A stretch of DNA of 64,000 nt from Comamonadaceae bacterium (GCA_947448735.1 CANFOS010000014.1:17980-81979), one strand, 5' to 3'. Numbered from the stretch's first letter, positions 1-8,762 are shown. The notes: generated by a model from the sequence alone, not told the origin. Made by a program: numbers and translations.

Positions 1-969
1 CACCAGACGCATTCCTAACGGTGGCAGCGTGACGTGTAGGGACTGCACGCGCGCCAGCGCGTTGGACGCCGTGAGGCCCAGCTCCTGCCGCAGACCCCGC
101 ATGGCATGGATCACGCCGTGTGTCACCCGCCCGCTGGGAAAGGGCTTGTGCGACAGCTGCGTCACTTTCCAAGGGTCACCCATGGCGTCCAGCGCCGCAG
201 GCAGCTCGTGGTCGTGCTCGAAGTTGGTGAAGAAGCCAAATCGGCCACCCAGCAGCTCGACCGGCGCGGTGATGCCCACGCGTGCCATGTCGTGGGCTTG
301 CAGCGCATTGCGCGCAGCAAACCCCATCTGCATGGCCAGCATCATCGAGCCTTCCTCGTGGGCCTGCATCGGGCCGCACATCTGCGAGTAACCAATGCCG
401 TAGGCGTAACGCAATTGCTCGCGAGGCAGCGGGTCCAGGCATGCTAGGGCGGCCAGCGCCGAGAACACGCCGGTGGTGGCCGGGCGGAAAAAGAACATCG
501 CGTTGCGCGTTGCACCCGACAGTGTGCAGGAAACCTCCAGTGCCACGGTGAAAGCGCGGATCAGGTCGCGGCCACTGGGCGGGCGGCCCAGCGCGGTCAG
601 TTCGTCCACCTTGGCCATCAGCGCGCCGAAGATCGGCGGTGTGGGCAGGATCACGCCAGGTTCAAAGACGCAGTCGTATTCCAGCGCATGGCACTGGTAA
701 CCATTGATCAGCGCCGCCACCGGGCCTGGCGCCTGCAGGCCGGTGTTCCAGACCGAGGCAGCGGCCTCGCCCGGGGCGCCCCAGCGTGCCGATGTGGCCA
801 TGAGGGCGTCCATCCGGGGGGCCAGTTTTCCGGCGCAGGCCACGCCCACGGTATCGAGGAAAAACACCGTTGCCGCGCTCACCGCTTCGGGGGGCAGGTC
901 GTCGAAGCGGGTGCGCTCTATGAGGTCGAGAATGCGCTCGATCGGATCGTGATAGTGCTTGTCGGTCAT
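1..969 (-). CDS. MmgE/PrpD family protein (3' end beyond window)
   Basis: An open frame of 323 codons starts with ATG at 967-969 and runs off the left edge without a stop, so the C-terminus is missing. The translation begins MTDKHYHDPIERILDLIERT and contains a long alanine-rich helical N-terminal region, then LINGYQCHALEYDCVFEPGV and GYSQMCGPMQAHEEGSMM, the pattern of the MmgE/PrpD fold. That family includes 2-methylcitrate dehydratase, cis-aconitate decarboxylase and isomerases of small di- and tricarboxylic acids. The start codon overlaps the stop of the upstream enoyl-CoA hydratase (ATGA), so the two are translationally coupled. From context it probably hydrates, dehydrates or isomerises a dicarboxylate intermediate. 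The family is clear; the reaction is not. Confidence 0.85.
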   Translation of the reverse strand, partial: MTDKHYHDPIERILDLIERTRFDDLPPEAVSAATVFFLDTVGVACAGKLAPRMDALMATSARWGAPGEAAASVWNTGLQAPGPVAALINGYQCHALEYDCVFEPGVILPTPPIFGALMAKVDELTALGRPPSGRDLIRAFTVALEVSCTLSGATRNAMFFFRPATTGVFSALAALACLDPLPREQLRYAYGIGYSQMCGPMQAHEEGSMMLAMQMGFAARNALQAHDMARVGITAPVELLGGRFGFFTNFEHDHELPAALDAMGDPWKVTQLSHKPFPSGRVTHGVIHAMRGLRQELGLTASNALARVQSLHVTLPPLGMRLV

Positions 970-1763
970 GGCTCTGTACCCTGATGGTGGGAGGGAAAAT
1001 CGGCCGGGCGCTTCTGCAGGAAGGCGTCGCGCCCCTCAGTGAAGTCCCGACCGTGGAACAGGTCGAGAAAGGCTTGCGCAGCTTGGGACAGTCCGACCTG
1101 GTCGTTCGCCGTCACAGCACGCAGGCCCTGCTTGATAGCCCGCGTACCATCGACCGAGTTGGCTGCGATAGCCCGCAGCAAGGCATCGGCCTGCGCGGCA
1201 AACTCCGCCACCGGCAAGACCTGGTTGACCAGCCCGCAGCCCAAGGCGCGCTCGGCTGTCCACAACTGGCCACCCATCAGCAATTCGCTGGCCGGGGCAA
1301 GGCCGCAAGCGCGCACCAGACGGCGCAGATCGTCAGGGTGGTAGGACAGTCCGAGCCGGGCCGGGGTCACTGCAAAACGCGCCTGCGCGCTGGCGATGCG
1401 CAGGTCGCAGGCCACGGCCAGCGCAACGCCGCCGCCGACACAGGGGCCGTCGATCAGCGCCACCACCGGAAGCGGGCAGCGCTCCAGCGCGTCGACCGCG
1501 TCCTGGATCTCGCGCGCCGCCACGGCACCTTCTCCAGGGGTGGTGTAGGTGTGTTCGAACTCACTGATGTCGGCGCCGGCCGCAAACAGGCCTGGCTGCA
1601 CTCCCTGCAGTGTGAGCAGCCGGGTCTGCGATTGGGCAATGGCAGCGGCGACCAGGCCCGGCATGGCACGCCACATGGCGCGCGAGAACGCATTCTTGCG
1701 CGCCGGGTGGTTGATCACGATGCGGGCGACCGGGCCGGTCTGGTGCAGCTCAAGCAGTTCCAT
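966..1763 (-). CDS. Enoyl-CoA hydratase/isomerase (crotonase) family protein
   Basis: The 265-residue protein is of normal crotonase length. It shows the family pattern HPARKNAFSRAMWRAM near the N-terminus, the oxyanion-hole segment FAAGADISEFEH, the second oxyanion region GPCVGGGVALAVACDLRIAS, and the C-terminal ELLMGGQLWTAERALGCGLV. The ATG at 1763 is preferred because the protein then begins MELLELHQTGPVARIVINHP like other crotonases; the in-frame extension to 1835 would run through the candidate promoter. It is the first gene of a leftward pair with the MmgE/PrpD gene, reading away from the GntR-type operator at 1821-1838. It should act on a CoA thioester (hydration, isomerisation or hydrolysis). 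The substrate is not predictable from sequence. Confidence 0.88.
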   Translation of the reverse strand: MELLELHQTGPVARIVINHPARKNAFSRAMWRAMPGLVAAAIAQSQTRLLTLQGVQPGLFAAGADISEFEHTYTTPGEGAVAAREIQDAVDALERCPLPVVALIDGPCVGGGVALAVACDLRIASAQARFAVTPARLGLSYHPDDLRRLVRACGLAPASELLMGGQLWTAERALGCGLVNQVLPVAEFAAQADALLRAIAANSVDGTRAIKQGLRAVTANDQVGLSQAAQAFLDLFHGRDFTEGRDAFLQKRPADFPSHHQGTEP

Positions 1764-1817
1764 GGGTTGTCGTGGTGACCGCGGATGAACAGCGGTTGCG
1801 TTGTGGTTGCCAGCGAT

Positions 1818-1843
1818 GATAATATGTCCGTACAACTTTGCAA
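1818..1843. promoter_or_regulatory. Divergent promoter region with GntR-type operator, copy A
   Basis: The operator-like sequence AATATGTCCGTACAACTT (1821-1838) is the inverse of the 17-mer found at copies B and C, matching it at 15 of 17 positions. Rightward, a weak -35 TTGCGT (1796-1801) and -10 GATAAT (1818-1823) are spaced 16 bp. Leftward, TTGCAA (1843-1838) and TATCAT (1821-1816) are also spaced 16 bp and bracket the operator. Binding here could control both the crotonase/MmgE pair and the deacetylase/CoA-transferase pair. The repeat is seen directly; its role is inferred. Confidence 0.6.
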
Positions 1844-1913
1844 GGCCTGCGTGCGGTTGTTTGTTGGCGGTGCAACCAGCGCTCAGGTATGTCGTCTGTC
1901 GGGGAGGAATTTC

Positions 1914-2801
1914 ATGCGTTACCAGATCGGTCCCAAACCCTATGCCTGGCCCGGCGACGCCCGGCTGGCCCTGTCGGTGGTTGTCAACGTCGAGGAAGGG
2001 GCCGAAGCCAACATCCTCGATGGCGACAAATACCCCGAGGCGGTCGACGAGATGGGTATTGCCCTCAAGCGCTCAGTGCGCAACCATGGCAACGAGTCCA
2101 ACTACCGGTATGGCATCAACCGCGGCGCACCGCGTGTGATGCGGTTGCTGGAGCGCTACGGCATACGTGCCACCGTCACCGGCTGCGCCCTGGCCCTTGA
2201 GCGAGCGCCGGAACTCACGCGCGAAATCGTGCGTCAAGGCCACGAAGTCACCTCGCATGGCTACCGTTGGGCGCACCAGTTCACCATGAGCGAGGACGAC
2301 GAGCGGGCGTACATCCGCAAGGCTGTGGCCTCAATCACGCAGACCACCGGGCGCCGGCCCCAGGGATGGTTGTCGCGTTACCTCACCACCGACAACACGC
2401 GCCGCCTGCTGATCGAGGAAGGTTTCCTCTACCACATGGATGATTTTTCCGACGATGCGCCGTTTTGGGACTCACGCGCGGGCAAGCCCATTGTGGTTTT
2501 GCCCTACCAGCTCGACAACAACGACATGAAGATGTGGTCCGAGGGATCCTACACGCCAGACCAGTGGCTCAAGTACGCCAAAGACAACCTCGACTGGGCG
2601 CTGTCCGAGGGCGAACACGAGGTCAACGTGATGTCGATCGGTCTGCACCTGCGCATCATCGGACGGCCTGGTCGCATCGGGGCCCTGGAGCAATTTCTGG
2701 CCTACGCAGCCGAGCGCGCCGCCCAGCCGCGCGGGGTGTGGATCGCCACCCGCGAGGAGATCGCCCGGCACTTTGCCCACCACGTGCCCTGGCAGCCCTG
2801 A
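1914..2801 (+). CDS. Polysaccharide deacetylase family protein, PuuE/allantoinase-like
   Basis: The 295-residue protein starts at the ATG after a strong ribosome binding site (GGGGAGGAA at 1901). It shows the NodB-like deacetylase fold of the subgroup that acts on cyclic or linear amides: VVNVEEGAEANILDG near the N-terminus, GINRGAPRVMRLLERYGIRA, GHEVTSHGYRWAHQ with the metal-site-like SHGY, and WLSRYLTTDNTRRLL. Similarity is to metal-independent allantoinase PuuE and related N-hydrolases rather than cell-wall deacetylases, and there is no signal peptide. It is followed one base later by the CoA-transferase gene. Context suggests it opens a cyclic amide, imide or ureide before CoA activation. 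Family call firm, substrate unknown. Confidence 0.8.
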   Translation: MRYQIGPKPYAWPGDARLALSVVVNVEEGAEANILDGDKYPEAVDEMGIALKRSVRNHGNESNYRYGINRGAPRVMRLLERYGIRATVTGCALALERAPELTREIVRQGHEVTSHGYRWAHQFTMSEDDERAYIRKAVASITQTTGRRPQGWLSRYLTTDNTRRLLIEEGFLYHMDDFSDDAPFWDSRAGKPIVVLPYQLDNNDMKMWSEGSYTPDQWLKYAKDNLDWALSEGEHEVNVMSIGLHLRIIGRPGRIGALEQFLAYAAERAAQPRGVWIATREEIARHFAHHVPWQP

Positions 2802-2802
2802 G

Positions 2803-4047
2803 ATGGACTGGGCACGCTGGCTGCGGGCGGGTGACCACCTGGTCTGCTCGCACATGTCCAGCGAGCCGGTAGCCCTGCTTCAGTCGCTGGCGCACTCAGC
2901 GCCATCGTTGCCCCTGCACCTGATGCTGGGTGTGCCTTTTTCCGACGCCGCCGCAGCACTGCCGTCCAGTTGCGACATCACCGTCTACGGCGGCATGGGC
3001 AGTGCCGCGCGGCTTGCGCTGGCGCGGCCGGTGCACTTGAGCCTGTTGCGCTACAGCCTCTGCGGGCAGGTTTACCAGCAAGGCCTGTGGCCTGCCGATG
3101 TGGTGCTGTTGAGCCTGGCGCGGGACGCCGACGGAAGCCTGTACCTGGGGGCCTCGCACGGGCCAGCGCTGGCAGCGGCACGGCGCGCTCGGCACGTCAT
3201 TGCCGAGGTCAATGCGCAGGCGCCCTGCTTGACCGGCGCACGCTGGCCCGACGACATCCCGCTGGCCGCCGTGGTCGAGGCAGACCACGCGCCGGCGCCG
3301 CTGCGCGAGGCTGCGCCGACCGAGGCCGAGCAAGCCATTGCGCGCCATGTGGCAGCACTGGTGCCCGACGGCGCCTGCGTGCAGGTCGGCATCGGAGCCC
3401 TGCCATCGGCGATGCTGGCTGCGCTGTCGTCGCACCGCCATCTGGGTGTGCACAGCGGCCAGTACACCGACAGCATGCAGGCGCTGGTCGACGCCGGCGC
3501 GGCGGACCACTCCCGCAAGACGCTGGACGCGGGCGTGGCGGTGGTGGGCAGCGTTGTGGGCAGCAATGCGCTGTACCGCACTGCGCATCAGCATCCTGGT
3601 ATTTGCCTGCGCGCGCCGGGCTACACCCACGATGCGGCGGTGATCGCAGGCCTGGACGACTTCTTCAGCCTCAACAGTGCGATCGAGGTCGATCTGCTGG
3701 GCAACGTCAATGCCGAGACCGTGACTGCGCAAGACGGCCGGTGGCGCTACGTGGGAGGCGTTGGCGGCCTGCCGGATTTCGTGCGGGCGGCACAGTGCGC
3801 GCGCCGTGGGCAGGCGGTGATTGCGCTGCAGTCGCGGTCAGCGCGCCAGCAACCGCGCATCGTGGCCCGACTGAGCGGCCCCTGCACCGTGGCGGCCAGT
3901 GATGCCGACCTTGTCTGCACCGAGTACGGCGTGGCGCGCCTGCGCCATGCGAGTCTGGAGCAGCGTGTGCGCAGCATGCTGGCCATTGCCCATCCCGAAG
4001 ACCGCGATGCGCTGGCCGCAGCGGCGCACGGTCTCGGCCTGTTGTAA
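2803..4047 (+). CDS. Acetyl-CoA hydrolase/CoA-transferase family protein (4-hydroxybutyrate CoA-transferase-like)
   Basis: The 414-residue protein starts at an ATG one base after the preceding stop, so coupling is likely. Family-I CoA-transferase features are present: VQVGIGALPSAMLAAL, HSGQYTDSMQALVDAG, the likely catalytic-glutamate segment SAIEVDLLGNVNAE, and GGVGGLPDFVRAAQCARRGQ. This family moves CoA from acetyl-CoA or succinyl-CoA to small carboxylates through a glutamyl-CoA thioester. It would activate a carboxylic acid made by the deacetylase-like hydrolase or the amidase. It lies in the cytoplasm, under the shared promoter at about 1820. Acetyl-CoA hydrolase activity is an alternative. 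Confidence 0.85.
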   Translation: MDWARWLRAGDHLVCSHMSSEPVALLQSLAHSAPSLPLHLMLGVPFSDAAAALPSSCDITVYGGMGSAARLALARPVHLSLLRYSLCGQVYQQGLWPADVVLLSLARDADGSLYLGASHGPALAAARRARHVIAEVNAQAPCLTGARWPDDIPLAAVVEADHAPAPLREAAPTEAEQAIARHVAALVPDGACVQVGIGALPSAMLAALSSHRHLGVHSGQYTDSMQALVDAGAADHSRKTLDAGVAVVGSVVGSNALYRTAHQHPGICLRAPGYTHDAAVIAGLDDFFSLNSAIEVDLLGNVNAETVTAQDGRWRYVGGVGGLPDFVRAAQCARRGQAVIALQSRSARQQPRIVARLSGPCTVAASDADLVCTEYGVARLRHASLEQRVRSMLAIAHPEDRDALAAAAHGLGLL

Positions 4048-4168
4048 GGACATAAATGCTGCATTGACTTGGCTTGTTGGACTATCAGGGCCACGGCTAG
4101 GCCTAAGAAGATCATCTGGATGACCTTCGCCCCCTCCTGCATGGTCCTTCCTGCAGGGTGGTGCCTGC

Positions 4169-5476
4169 TCAGGGGCTGCGCGGCGGGTTGGGTGTCAGGG
4201 CGTTTTCGAGGACGGCGGACAGTTGCAACAGGGCCAGGTCGTGGCCGCGATGACCCACCACCTGCAGGCCGACCGGCAACGCCCCGGCTGGTACGGGCAA
4301 AGGCAGGCTGATGGCCGGCGCGCCATTCATGTTGGCCATCGCGGTGAAATCGGCCTGGTTGGCTGGCGCAGACGCGTCCATCGCAAATGCCACCTGTGGC
4401 GCGGTTGGCAACAAAACAGCGTCCAGCCCCTGGACAAGGATGTCGAGCCTTTCGCCGGTGCGCGCCACCTGTGCCACGGCCTGCCCCAGGTCGAGCGCCG
4501 ACTTGCGCTCGATGTAGCGCATCATGGCGAGCAGGTCGGCGGGAAGTACCTCGGGGCGTTCACGTAGCAGCGGAGCCAGGCGATGGTGCAGTTCAGCTTC
4601 GCACAGCAGCAGGCCAGCACGGCGGCTGGCACCGAGATCGCTGGCAGCCAGGTGCAGCGGCAAGGTGTCCATCGGCAGGACCTGTTGGAGTTGCGCGATG
4701 GCGGCATCAAAAGCGATGCAGACCGCCTCGCTGGCGCCTAGCGCGGGCAGATCCTGCACCACGCCGATGCGCCAGCGCGCCGCCACCGGCCGCGGCGCCG
4801 ACTGCAGGTGGGGAGCGGCGATGCGCAACGCGGCAATGACGTCCTCCACACTTCGGGCCAGCAGACCAACGTGGTCCAGCCAGCGGCACAGGGTGTCGAC
4901 GCCGTCAAGGCCCAAGGTCTCATGGCTGGGTTTGAACCCGACCACACCGCAGTACGCGGCGGGGATTCGCACCGAGCCCATGGTGTCGCTGCCCAGTGCC
5001 AAGCCACACAGGCCAGCAGCCACAGCCGCGCCCGAGCCGCCGCTCGAACCACCGGGCGTCAAGCCTGCACGCACCGGATTGAAACAGTTGCCGTAATCGG
5101 GGTTATGGTTGCTTGCACCGAGTGCCACCGGATGCATATTGAGCTTGCCCAGGCACGCCAGGCCCGCCGCACGCAGGCGTGCCACCACCGTGGCATCCCG
5201 CGACGCCTTGTGGGACAGTGCCCGCAGGCCCGAAGCGGTGGGCAGACCGGCAACGTCAAAGTTGTCCTTGACCGCAAAGCTGCTGCCCGCCAGCGGCGAC
5301 TCCCCCCGACCCGGGGTCGGCGCCGGTGCGCGTGCGATATAGGTGTTGAGCGCCGGTTGCCAATGGTCGATCGCTTCGAGCTGCCATTGCAGCAGGGCTG
5401 CGGCGCTGATGTTCCCGGTCGCCACCGCGCGCGCCTGGTCGCTGGCACTGGCGAGCAGCAAGGGGTATGTCGCCAT
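4169..5476 (-). CDS. Amidase signature family protein
   Basis: The 435-residue protein starts at the ATG ending at 5476, six bases after the stop of the ligase gene; a longer frame back to 5647 lies inside that gene and is rejected. The Ser-cisSer-Lys triad is visible: Lys in SSFAVKDNFDVAG, cis-Ser in TPGGSSGGSGAAVAAG and the nucleophile in GSDTMGSVRIPAA. Met replaces the first Gly of the usual DTGGS oxyanion segment, which I recall in a subclade of environmental amidases. It would hydrolyse an amide to acid and ammonia in the cytoplasm. It is co-transcribed with the PaaK-like ligase, so its product may be that ligase's substrate. Confidence 0.88.
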   Translation of the reverse strand: MATYPLLLASASDQARAVATGNISAAALLQWQLEAIDHWQPALNTYIARAPAPTPGRGESPLAGSSFAVKDNFDVAGLPTASGLRALSHKASRDATVVARLRAAGLACLGKLNMHPVALGASNHNPDYGNCFNPVRAGLTPGGSSGGSGAAVAAGLCGLALGSDTMGSVRIPAAYCGVVGFKPSHETLGLDGVDTLCRWLDHVGLLARSVEDVIAALRIAAPHLQSAPRPVAARWRIGVVQDLPALGASEAVCIAFDAAIAQLQQVLPMDTLPLHLAASDLGASRRAGLLLCEAELHHRLAPLLRERPEVLPADLLAMMRYIERKSALDLGQAVAQVARTGERLDILVQGLDAVLLPTAPQVAFAMDASAPANQADFTAMANMNGAPAISLPLPVPAGALPVGLQVVGHRGHDLALLQLSAVLENALTPNPPRSP

Positions 5477-5481
5477 GCGGC

Positions 5482-6870
5482 TCAGCCAAGCTTGCGCAGA
5501 CGGACCGGTTTTTGCCGGGTCTCGACGCCGGTCAGCTCCGACAGCGACTTGAGCGGACACAACTGCACCTGCACGTCGACGCCGAGCCGGTGTTTGAGCC
5601 GGTCGTGGTACTGCTGCGACAGCGCCTGGTCGGCCGGCAACTCGCATTCGACCTTCACCAGCAGGTCCTCGCGCCCATTGGCGTCGCGCGACAGTTCACA
5701 CAGGTACTCGCCACGAAATCCCGGCATGTCGGCCAGGATGGACGACAGCGCCTGCGGAAACACATTGATGCCGCGCAGCTTGACCATGCTGTCGCTGCGG
5801 CCCATGAATCCCTCCATGCGCCGAAACGGCAGGCCCAGTTGCGACACTCCGGGCAACAGCCGGGTCAGGTCGTGGGTATTGAACCGGATAATGGGAAAGA
5901 TGTCTTCGGTGAACAGGCAGGTGACGACCAGGTCGCCGACCCCGCCATGCGGCACGGCGGCGCCGGTCTCGATGTCGCATATCTCGATCCAGTGGGCGTC
6001 TTCCATCACATGCATGCCATCGTGATCGGTGCCCTCGGCAGCAATCAGGCCGGTGTCGCCCACGCCGTACCAGTCGAACAATTCGGCGCCACCCCAGGCC
6101 TCGGACAAGGCCTGGCGGGCGTCCTTGGCCAGGTGGCCCGATATCATGCGCACGGGAATGTCACGACCCGGCTCCAGCCCTTGTTCACGGGCAACGTCGG
6201 CCAGGCGCTTGATGTAGTCAGCAAAACCCACGATCACCGTCGCGCCGAAGTCGCGCATGAACTCGACCTGCTTGACCGAGGGTGTCTCGACACCGGTTCC
6301 GGCGGCGAAGAACATCGCCGCAGTGTGGTGGATCACCGCCTCGCGCACGTAGTGCCCGCCGTTGACTGGCCCGTGGCCGTAGACCGAATGCACCATGTCG
6401 GTGGGGCGCAGACCCTGCATTTGGTAGGCACGGGCCAGCATCAGTGCGTGCACCTCGCGAGTGCGCGGGCTAAAGAGCAGTGGTTGCGGCCGACCCGTGG
6501 TGCCGCTGGTAGCGTGCAGGATCATGGGGTAGATCTTGCCGTCGATGGGAATGTCGCGCCCGTGGTGATCCCCCAGCGGCGGGTGGCGCTCGATCGACGC
6601 CATCACCTCGTCCTTGCCAAAGCTGGGCAGTCGGGCAATGTCGTCGACGCTTCGGATGTCGCCCGGCTGGACACCCGCCTGGCCCCACAGACGCTGGTAG
6701 AAAGGCAACTGCCAGGCGCGCTTGAGCTGGCGCGCGAACAGGCGGTTTTGGTGTGCGCGCAATGCATCGGCGCCCATGCCCCTGAATCTGGCCATGAAGG
6801 CATCGCCGACCGGAAATGCCTCCATCAGCGCTTTGGTGTCGACGACTTCGTGGTAAGTGGTGTGCTGCAT
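5482..6870 (-). CDS. Phenylacetate-CoA ligase-like AMP-dependent acyl-CoA ligase
   Basis: The 462-residue protein has the short PaaK-type ANL ligase layout. The P-loop is HATSGTTGRPQPLL, followed by WYGVGDTGLIAAEG, a DLTR motif near FNTHDLTRLLPG, and GRSDSMVKLRGINVFP at the hinge to the C-terminal domain. It converts an aromatic or other carboxylic acid, ATP and CoA to acyl-CoA, AMP and pyrophosphate. The start at 6870 lies only about 15 bases from operator copy B and has no visible Shine-Dalgarno, so the message may be nearly leaderless. The amidase gene follows six bases after its stop. Coenzyme F390 synthetase-like proteins are a less likely alternative. Confidence 0.85.
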   Translation of the reverse strand: MQHTTYHEVVDTKALMEAFPVGDAFMARFRGMGADALRAHQNRLFARQLKRAWQLPFYQRLWGQAGVQPGDIRSVDDIARLPSFGKDEVMASIERHPPLGDHHGRDIPIDGKIYPMILHATSGTTGRPQPLLFSPRTREVHALMLARAYQMQGLRPTDMVHSVYGHGPVNGGHYVREAVIHHTAAMFFAAGTGVETPSVKQVEFMRDFGATVIVGFADYIKRLADVAREQGLEPGRDIPVRMISGHLAKDARQALSEAWGGAELFDWYGVGDTGLIAAEGTDHDGMHVMEDAHWIEICDIETGAAVPHGGVGDLVVTCLFTEDIFPIIRFNTHDLTRLLPGVSQLGLPFRRMEGFMGRSDSMVKLRGINVFPQALSSILADMPGFRGEYLCELSRDANGREDLLVKVECELPADQALSQQYHDRLKHRLGVDVQVQLCPLKSLSELTGVETRQKPVRLRKLG

Positions 6871-6884
6871 GAAGGAGGAAAGTT

Positions 6885-6901
6885 ACTTGTCCGGACATAT
6901 T
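6885..6901. promoter_or_regulatory. GntR-type operator, copy B (ligase/gntR intergenic region)
   Basis: ACTTGTCCGGACATATT contains the perfect palindrome TGTCCGGACA and is identical over 17 bases to copy C at 7854-7870. It lies between the leftward ligase-amidase pair and the rightward gntR gene. This is the arrangement expected if the regulator controls the catabolic genes and its own synthesis. The function is inferred from repetition and position. Confidence 0.65.
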
Positions 6902-6975
6902 GTGATCCCGGGTTGTGCAAAAATCAAGACGACTGCTGTGCCTTTTCAGCATCGTGTACCCAACCCATCAACACC

Positions 6976-7704
6976 ATGACCAGCGAACCCTACTACCTTC
7001 AGATGTACCACGCGCTGGCCGAAAAGATCAAGGATGCACGGTATGCCGTAGGCACCACCTTGCCGACGGAACGCGAGCTGTGCGAGAGCTTCGGCGTCAG
7101 CCGTCACACCGCACGCGAGGCGCTGCGTCAGCTTGAGCAGCGCGGACTGATCACGCGCCGCCAGGGCTCGGGCTCGACGGTCGTGGCCCGCACACCACCG
7201 GTGCGTTATGAGCAGAGCATCCAGAGCATTGACGACCTGATGCAGCAGGGCAGCGCGAGCCGGCTGCAGGTGCTGGGTGGAGAGGAAATGGTGGCCGACG
7301 CCAACCAGTTCGCCAGCCAGATCACCCTGATGTCCAAATTGCCATGTATCCGGGTGCGGTCGATACGGTACCTGCGCAACGATGTGCGACCGCTGGCGCT
7401 GGTGGATGTCTACGTGGCAGTGCGCACCAAGACGCAGGCGCGCAGGCTGCTGGGCCCTGACAGCGCAGCGCAGGAGATCGTGGCCACAGTCGATCCGTCG
7501 CGTCTGGACCGCATCGAGCAGGCCTTCAATGCCATCAACCTGGACGAGAACGCAGCCAAGTTGCTGCATGTGACGACCGGCGATGCTGCGTTCCAGACCA
7601 TCCGCAACTATTTTGACCTCAACGGTCGGCTGGTGGTCGTGGCGCATTCACTCTACCAGGGCCAGCTGTTCACATACGCCTCCACCCTGCGGCGCCACGG
7701 CTGA
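6976..7704 (+). CDS. GntR family (HutC/UTRA subfamily) transcriptional regulator
   Basis: The 242-residue protein starts at ATG 6976. An open frame extends far upstream but is only antisense of the ligase gene. An N-terminal winged helix (about residues 8-72) has the GntR hallmarks GTTLPTERELCESFGVSRHTAREALRQLEQRGLI and RRQGSGSTVV in two adjacent stretches. The remainder (about 90-240) resembles a UTRA effector domain, with LPCIRVRSIRYLRNDVRPLALVD, found in HutC, PhnF and FarR types. It sits inside the catabolic island it probably represses, with identical operator copies before itself or the ligase and before the lyase operon. The inducer is likely a pathway intermediate, which cannot be named. 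Confidence 0.9.
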   Translation: MTSEPYYLQMYHALAEKIKDARYAVGTTLPTERELCESFGVSRHTAREALRQLEQRGLITRRQGSGSTVVARTPPVRYEQSIQSIDDLMQQGSASRLQVLGGEEMVADANQFASQITLMSKLPCIRVRSIRYLRNDVRPLALVDVYVAVRTKTQARRLLGPDSAAQEIVATVDPSRLDRIEQAFNAINLDENAAKLLHVTTGDAAFQTIRNYFDLNGRLVVVAHSLYQGQLFTYASTLRRHG

Positions 7705-7826
7705 CACCGCAAGGGCGCAGGCCACGTTGGCGCGCCGTCTGCCAGACGGCCCAGCGGACGCCAGCGCATCACGACCTGAGCGACAGGTCCACGCACGCCG
7801 GCAACCACCGGACAAAGGCCGCCAAG

Positions 7827-7870
7827 TTGACCTTACTGGCCCTGAGACCTTATACTTGTCCGGACATATT
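7827..7870 (+). promoter_or_regulatory. Sigma-70-like promoter overlapped by GntR-type operator, copy C
   Basis: TTGACC (7827-7832) and TATACT (7851-7856) are separated by 18 bp, a good housekeeping promoter. The 17-mer ACTTGTCCGGACATATT (7854-7870) begins inside the -10 element and covers the expected start site, the classic geometry for repression. The first gene of the operon starts at 7890, leaving a leader of about 25 bases. Sequence and spacing are seen; repression by the neighbouring GntR protein is inferred. Confidence 0.7.
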
Positions 7871-7889
7871 TCAAGTCCAGCGTACTGCA

Positions 7890-8732
7890 ATGCCAACACC
7901 CCCACGCACCCTGCTTTTTGTCTCGGCTGAACGGCCGGAGCGGTTCGACAAAGCCATGGCCAGCGGCGCCGATGTGGTGTGTATAGACCTCGAAGATGCG
8001 GTCCATCCTGATCGCAAGGACGCCGCGCGCAGCGCAGCCATGGCCTACCTGAAGGGGCGTACCAAGGGTTCCACTTCCGGTCCGCGTCTGGCTGTGCGGA
8101 TCAACGCCAGCAAGACCCTGGCCGGTTTGCGCGATGTGATGGCCGTGGCCGTGGCCGATATCCACATGGATGTGCTGCTGCTTCCGAAGGCCGAATCGTC
8201 CCACGAACTGGAAGCTATGCACGCGTGGCTGCCGCATGCATTTACCGAGTTGGTGGCCTTGGTTGAGACCCCGCTGGGCGTGGAGCGCGCCAATGAGATT
8301 GCAGGGGCGGCACGGTACGCAGCGCCGAGGCTGACGGCGCTGATGCTGGGCGGCGGTGACCTTTCCATGGAGCTGGGCGCCCGCTTTGACTGGGACGGCC
8401 TGCTCAGCGCGCGCGGCCGCCTGGTGAATGCAGCGCGGGCGTGGGGACTGCAGGCCTGGGATGTGCCGTGCATCGACATCGCCGACGAAGCCGGCCTGGT
8501 ACAGGAGACGCGGCGTGCACTCGACCTCGGTTTCGACTGCAAAGCGGCCATCCATCCGGCCCAGATCGCACCCATGCACGGCGTGTTCCGGCCCGACCAG
8601 CGCGAGGTCGATTGGGCGCGCGGTGTCTGTTCAGCTGCGGCTGGTGGCCAAGGTGCATTTTTGTACGAGGGCAGGATGGTGGATGCACCCCTGCTCAGGC
8701 GCGCCGAGCGCATTCTTCAACGCGCGCAATAA
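7890..8732 (+). CDS. HpcH/HpaI aldolase/citrate lyase beta-like (CitE-like) lyase
   Basis: The 280-residue protein starts at ATG 7890. It shows the CitE-like TIM-barrel motifs: RTLLFVSAERPERFDKAMASG at the N-terminus (read as two parts), the metal-binding VVCIDLEDAV, LAVRINAS with the substrate-binding Arg, VALVETPLGVE with a second metal ligand Glu, and a C-terminal AAIHPAQIAPMH. Family members cleave malyl-CoA, citramalyl-CoA or beta-methylmalyl-CoA to acetyl-CoA or propionyl-CoA plus a 2-oxoacid. As first gene of the operon with hydratase, dehydrogenase and CoA-transferases, it fits the terminal carbon-carbon cleavage step. Macrophomate synthase-like aldolases are a remote alternative. Confidence 0.87.
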   Translation: MPTPPRTLLFVSAERPERFDKAMASGADVVCIDLEDAVHPDRKDAARSAAMAYLKGRTKGSTSGPRLAVRINASKTLAGLRDVMAVAVADIHMDVLLLPKAESSHELEAMHAWLPHAFTELVALVETPLGVERANEIAGAARYAAPRLTALMLGGGDLSMELGARFDWDGLLSARGRLVNAARAWGLQAWDVPCIDIADEAGLVQETRRALDLGFDCKAAIHPAQIAPMHGVFRPDQREVDWARGVCSAAAGGQGAFLYEGRMVDAPLLRRAERILQRAQ

Positions 8733-8762
8733 CGCGCACCCAACCCAACCCAGGAGACGTCC

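Noticed and set aside
984..1778. A 264-codon plus-strand frame
   Set aside because: It is antisense to the enoyl-CoA hydratase gene and has no ribosome binding site or domain.
4048..4168. GC-rich inverted segments between the convergent CoA-transferase and amidase genes as a terminator
   Set aside because: Short complementary pieces (CCTGCA repeated) are present, but no stable stem with a T-run could be defined.
5467..6975. Upstream extension of the GntR frame by about 500 codons
   Set aside because: The extension is antisense to the ligase gene and lacks domain content. GntR similarity begins just after ATG 6976.
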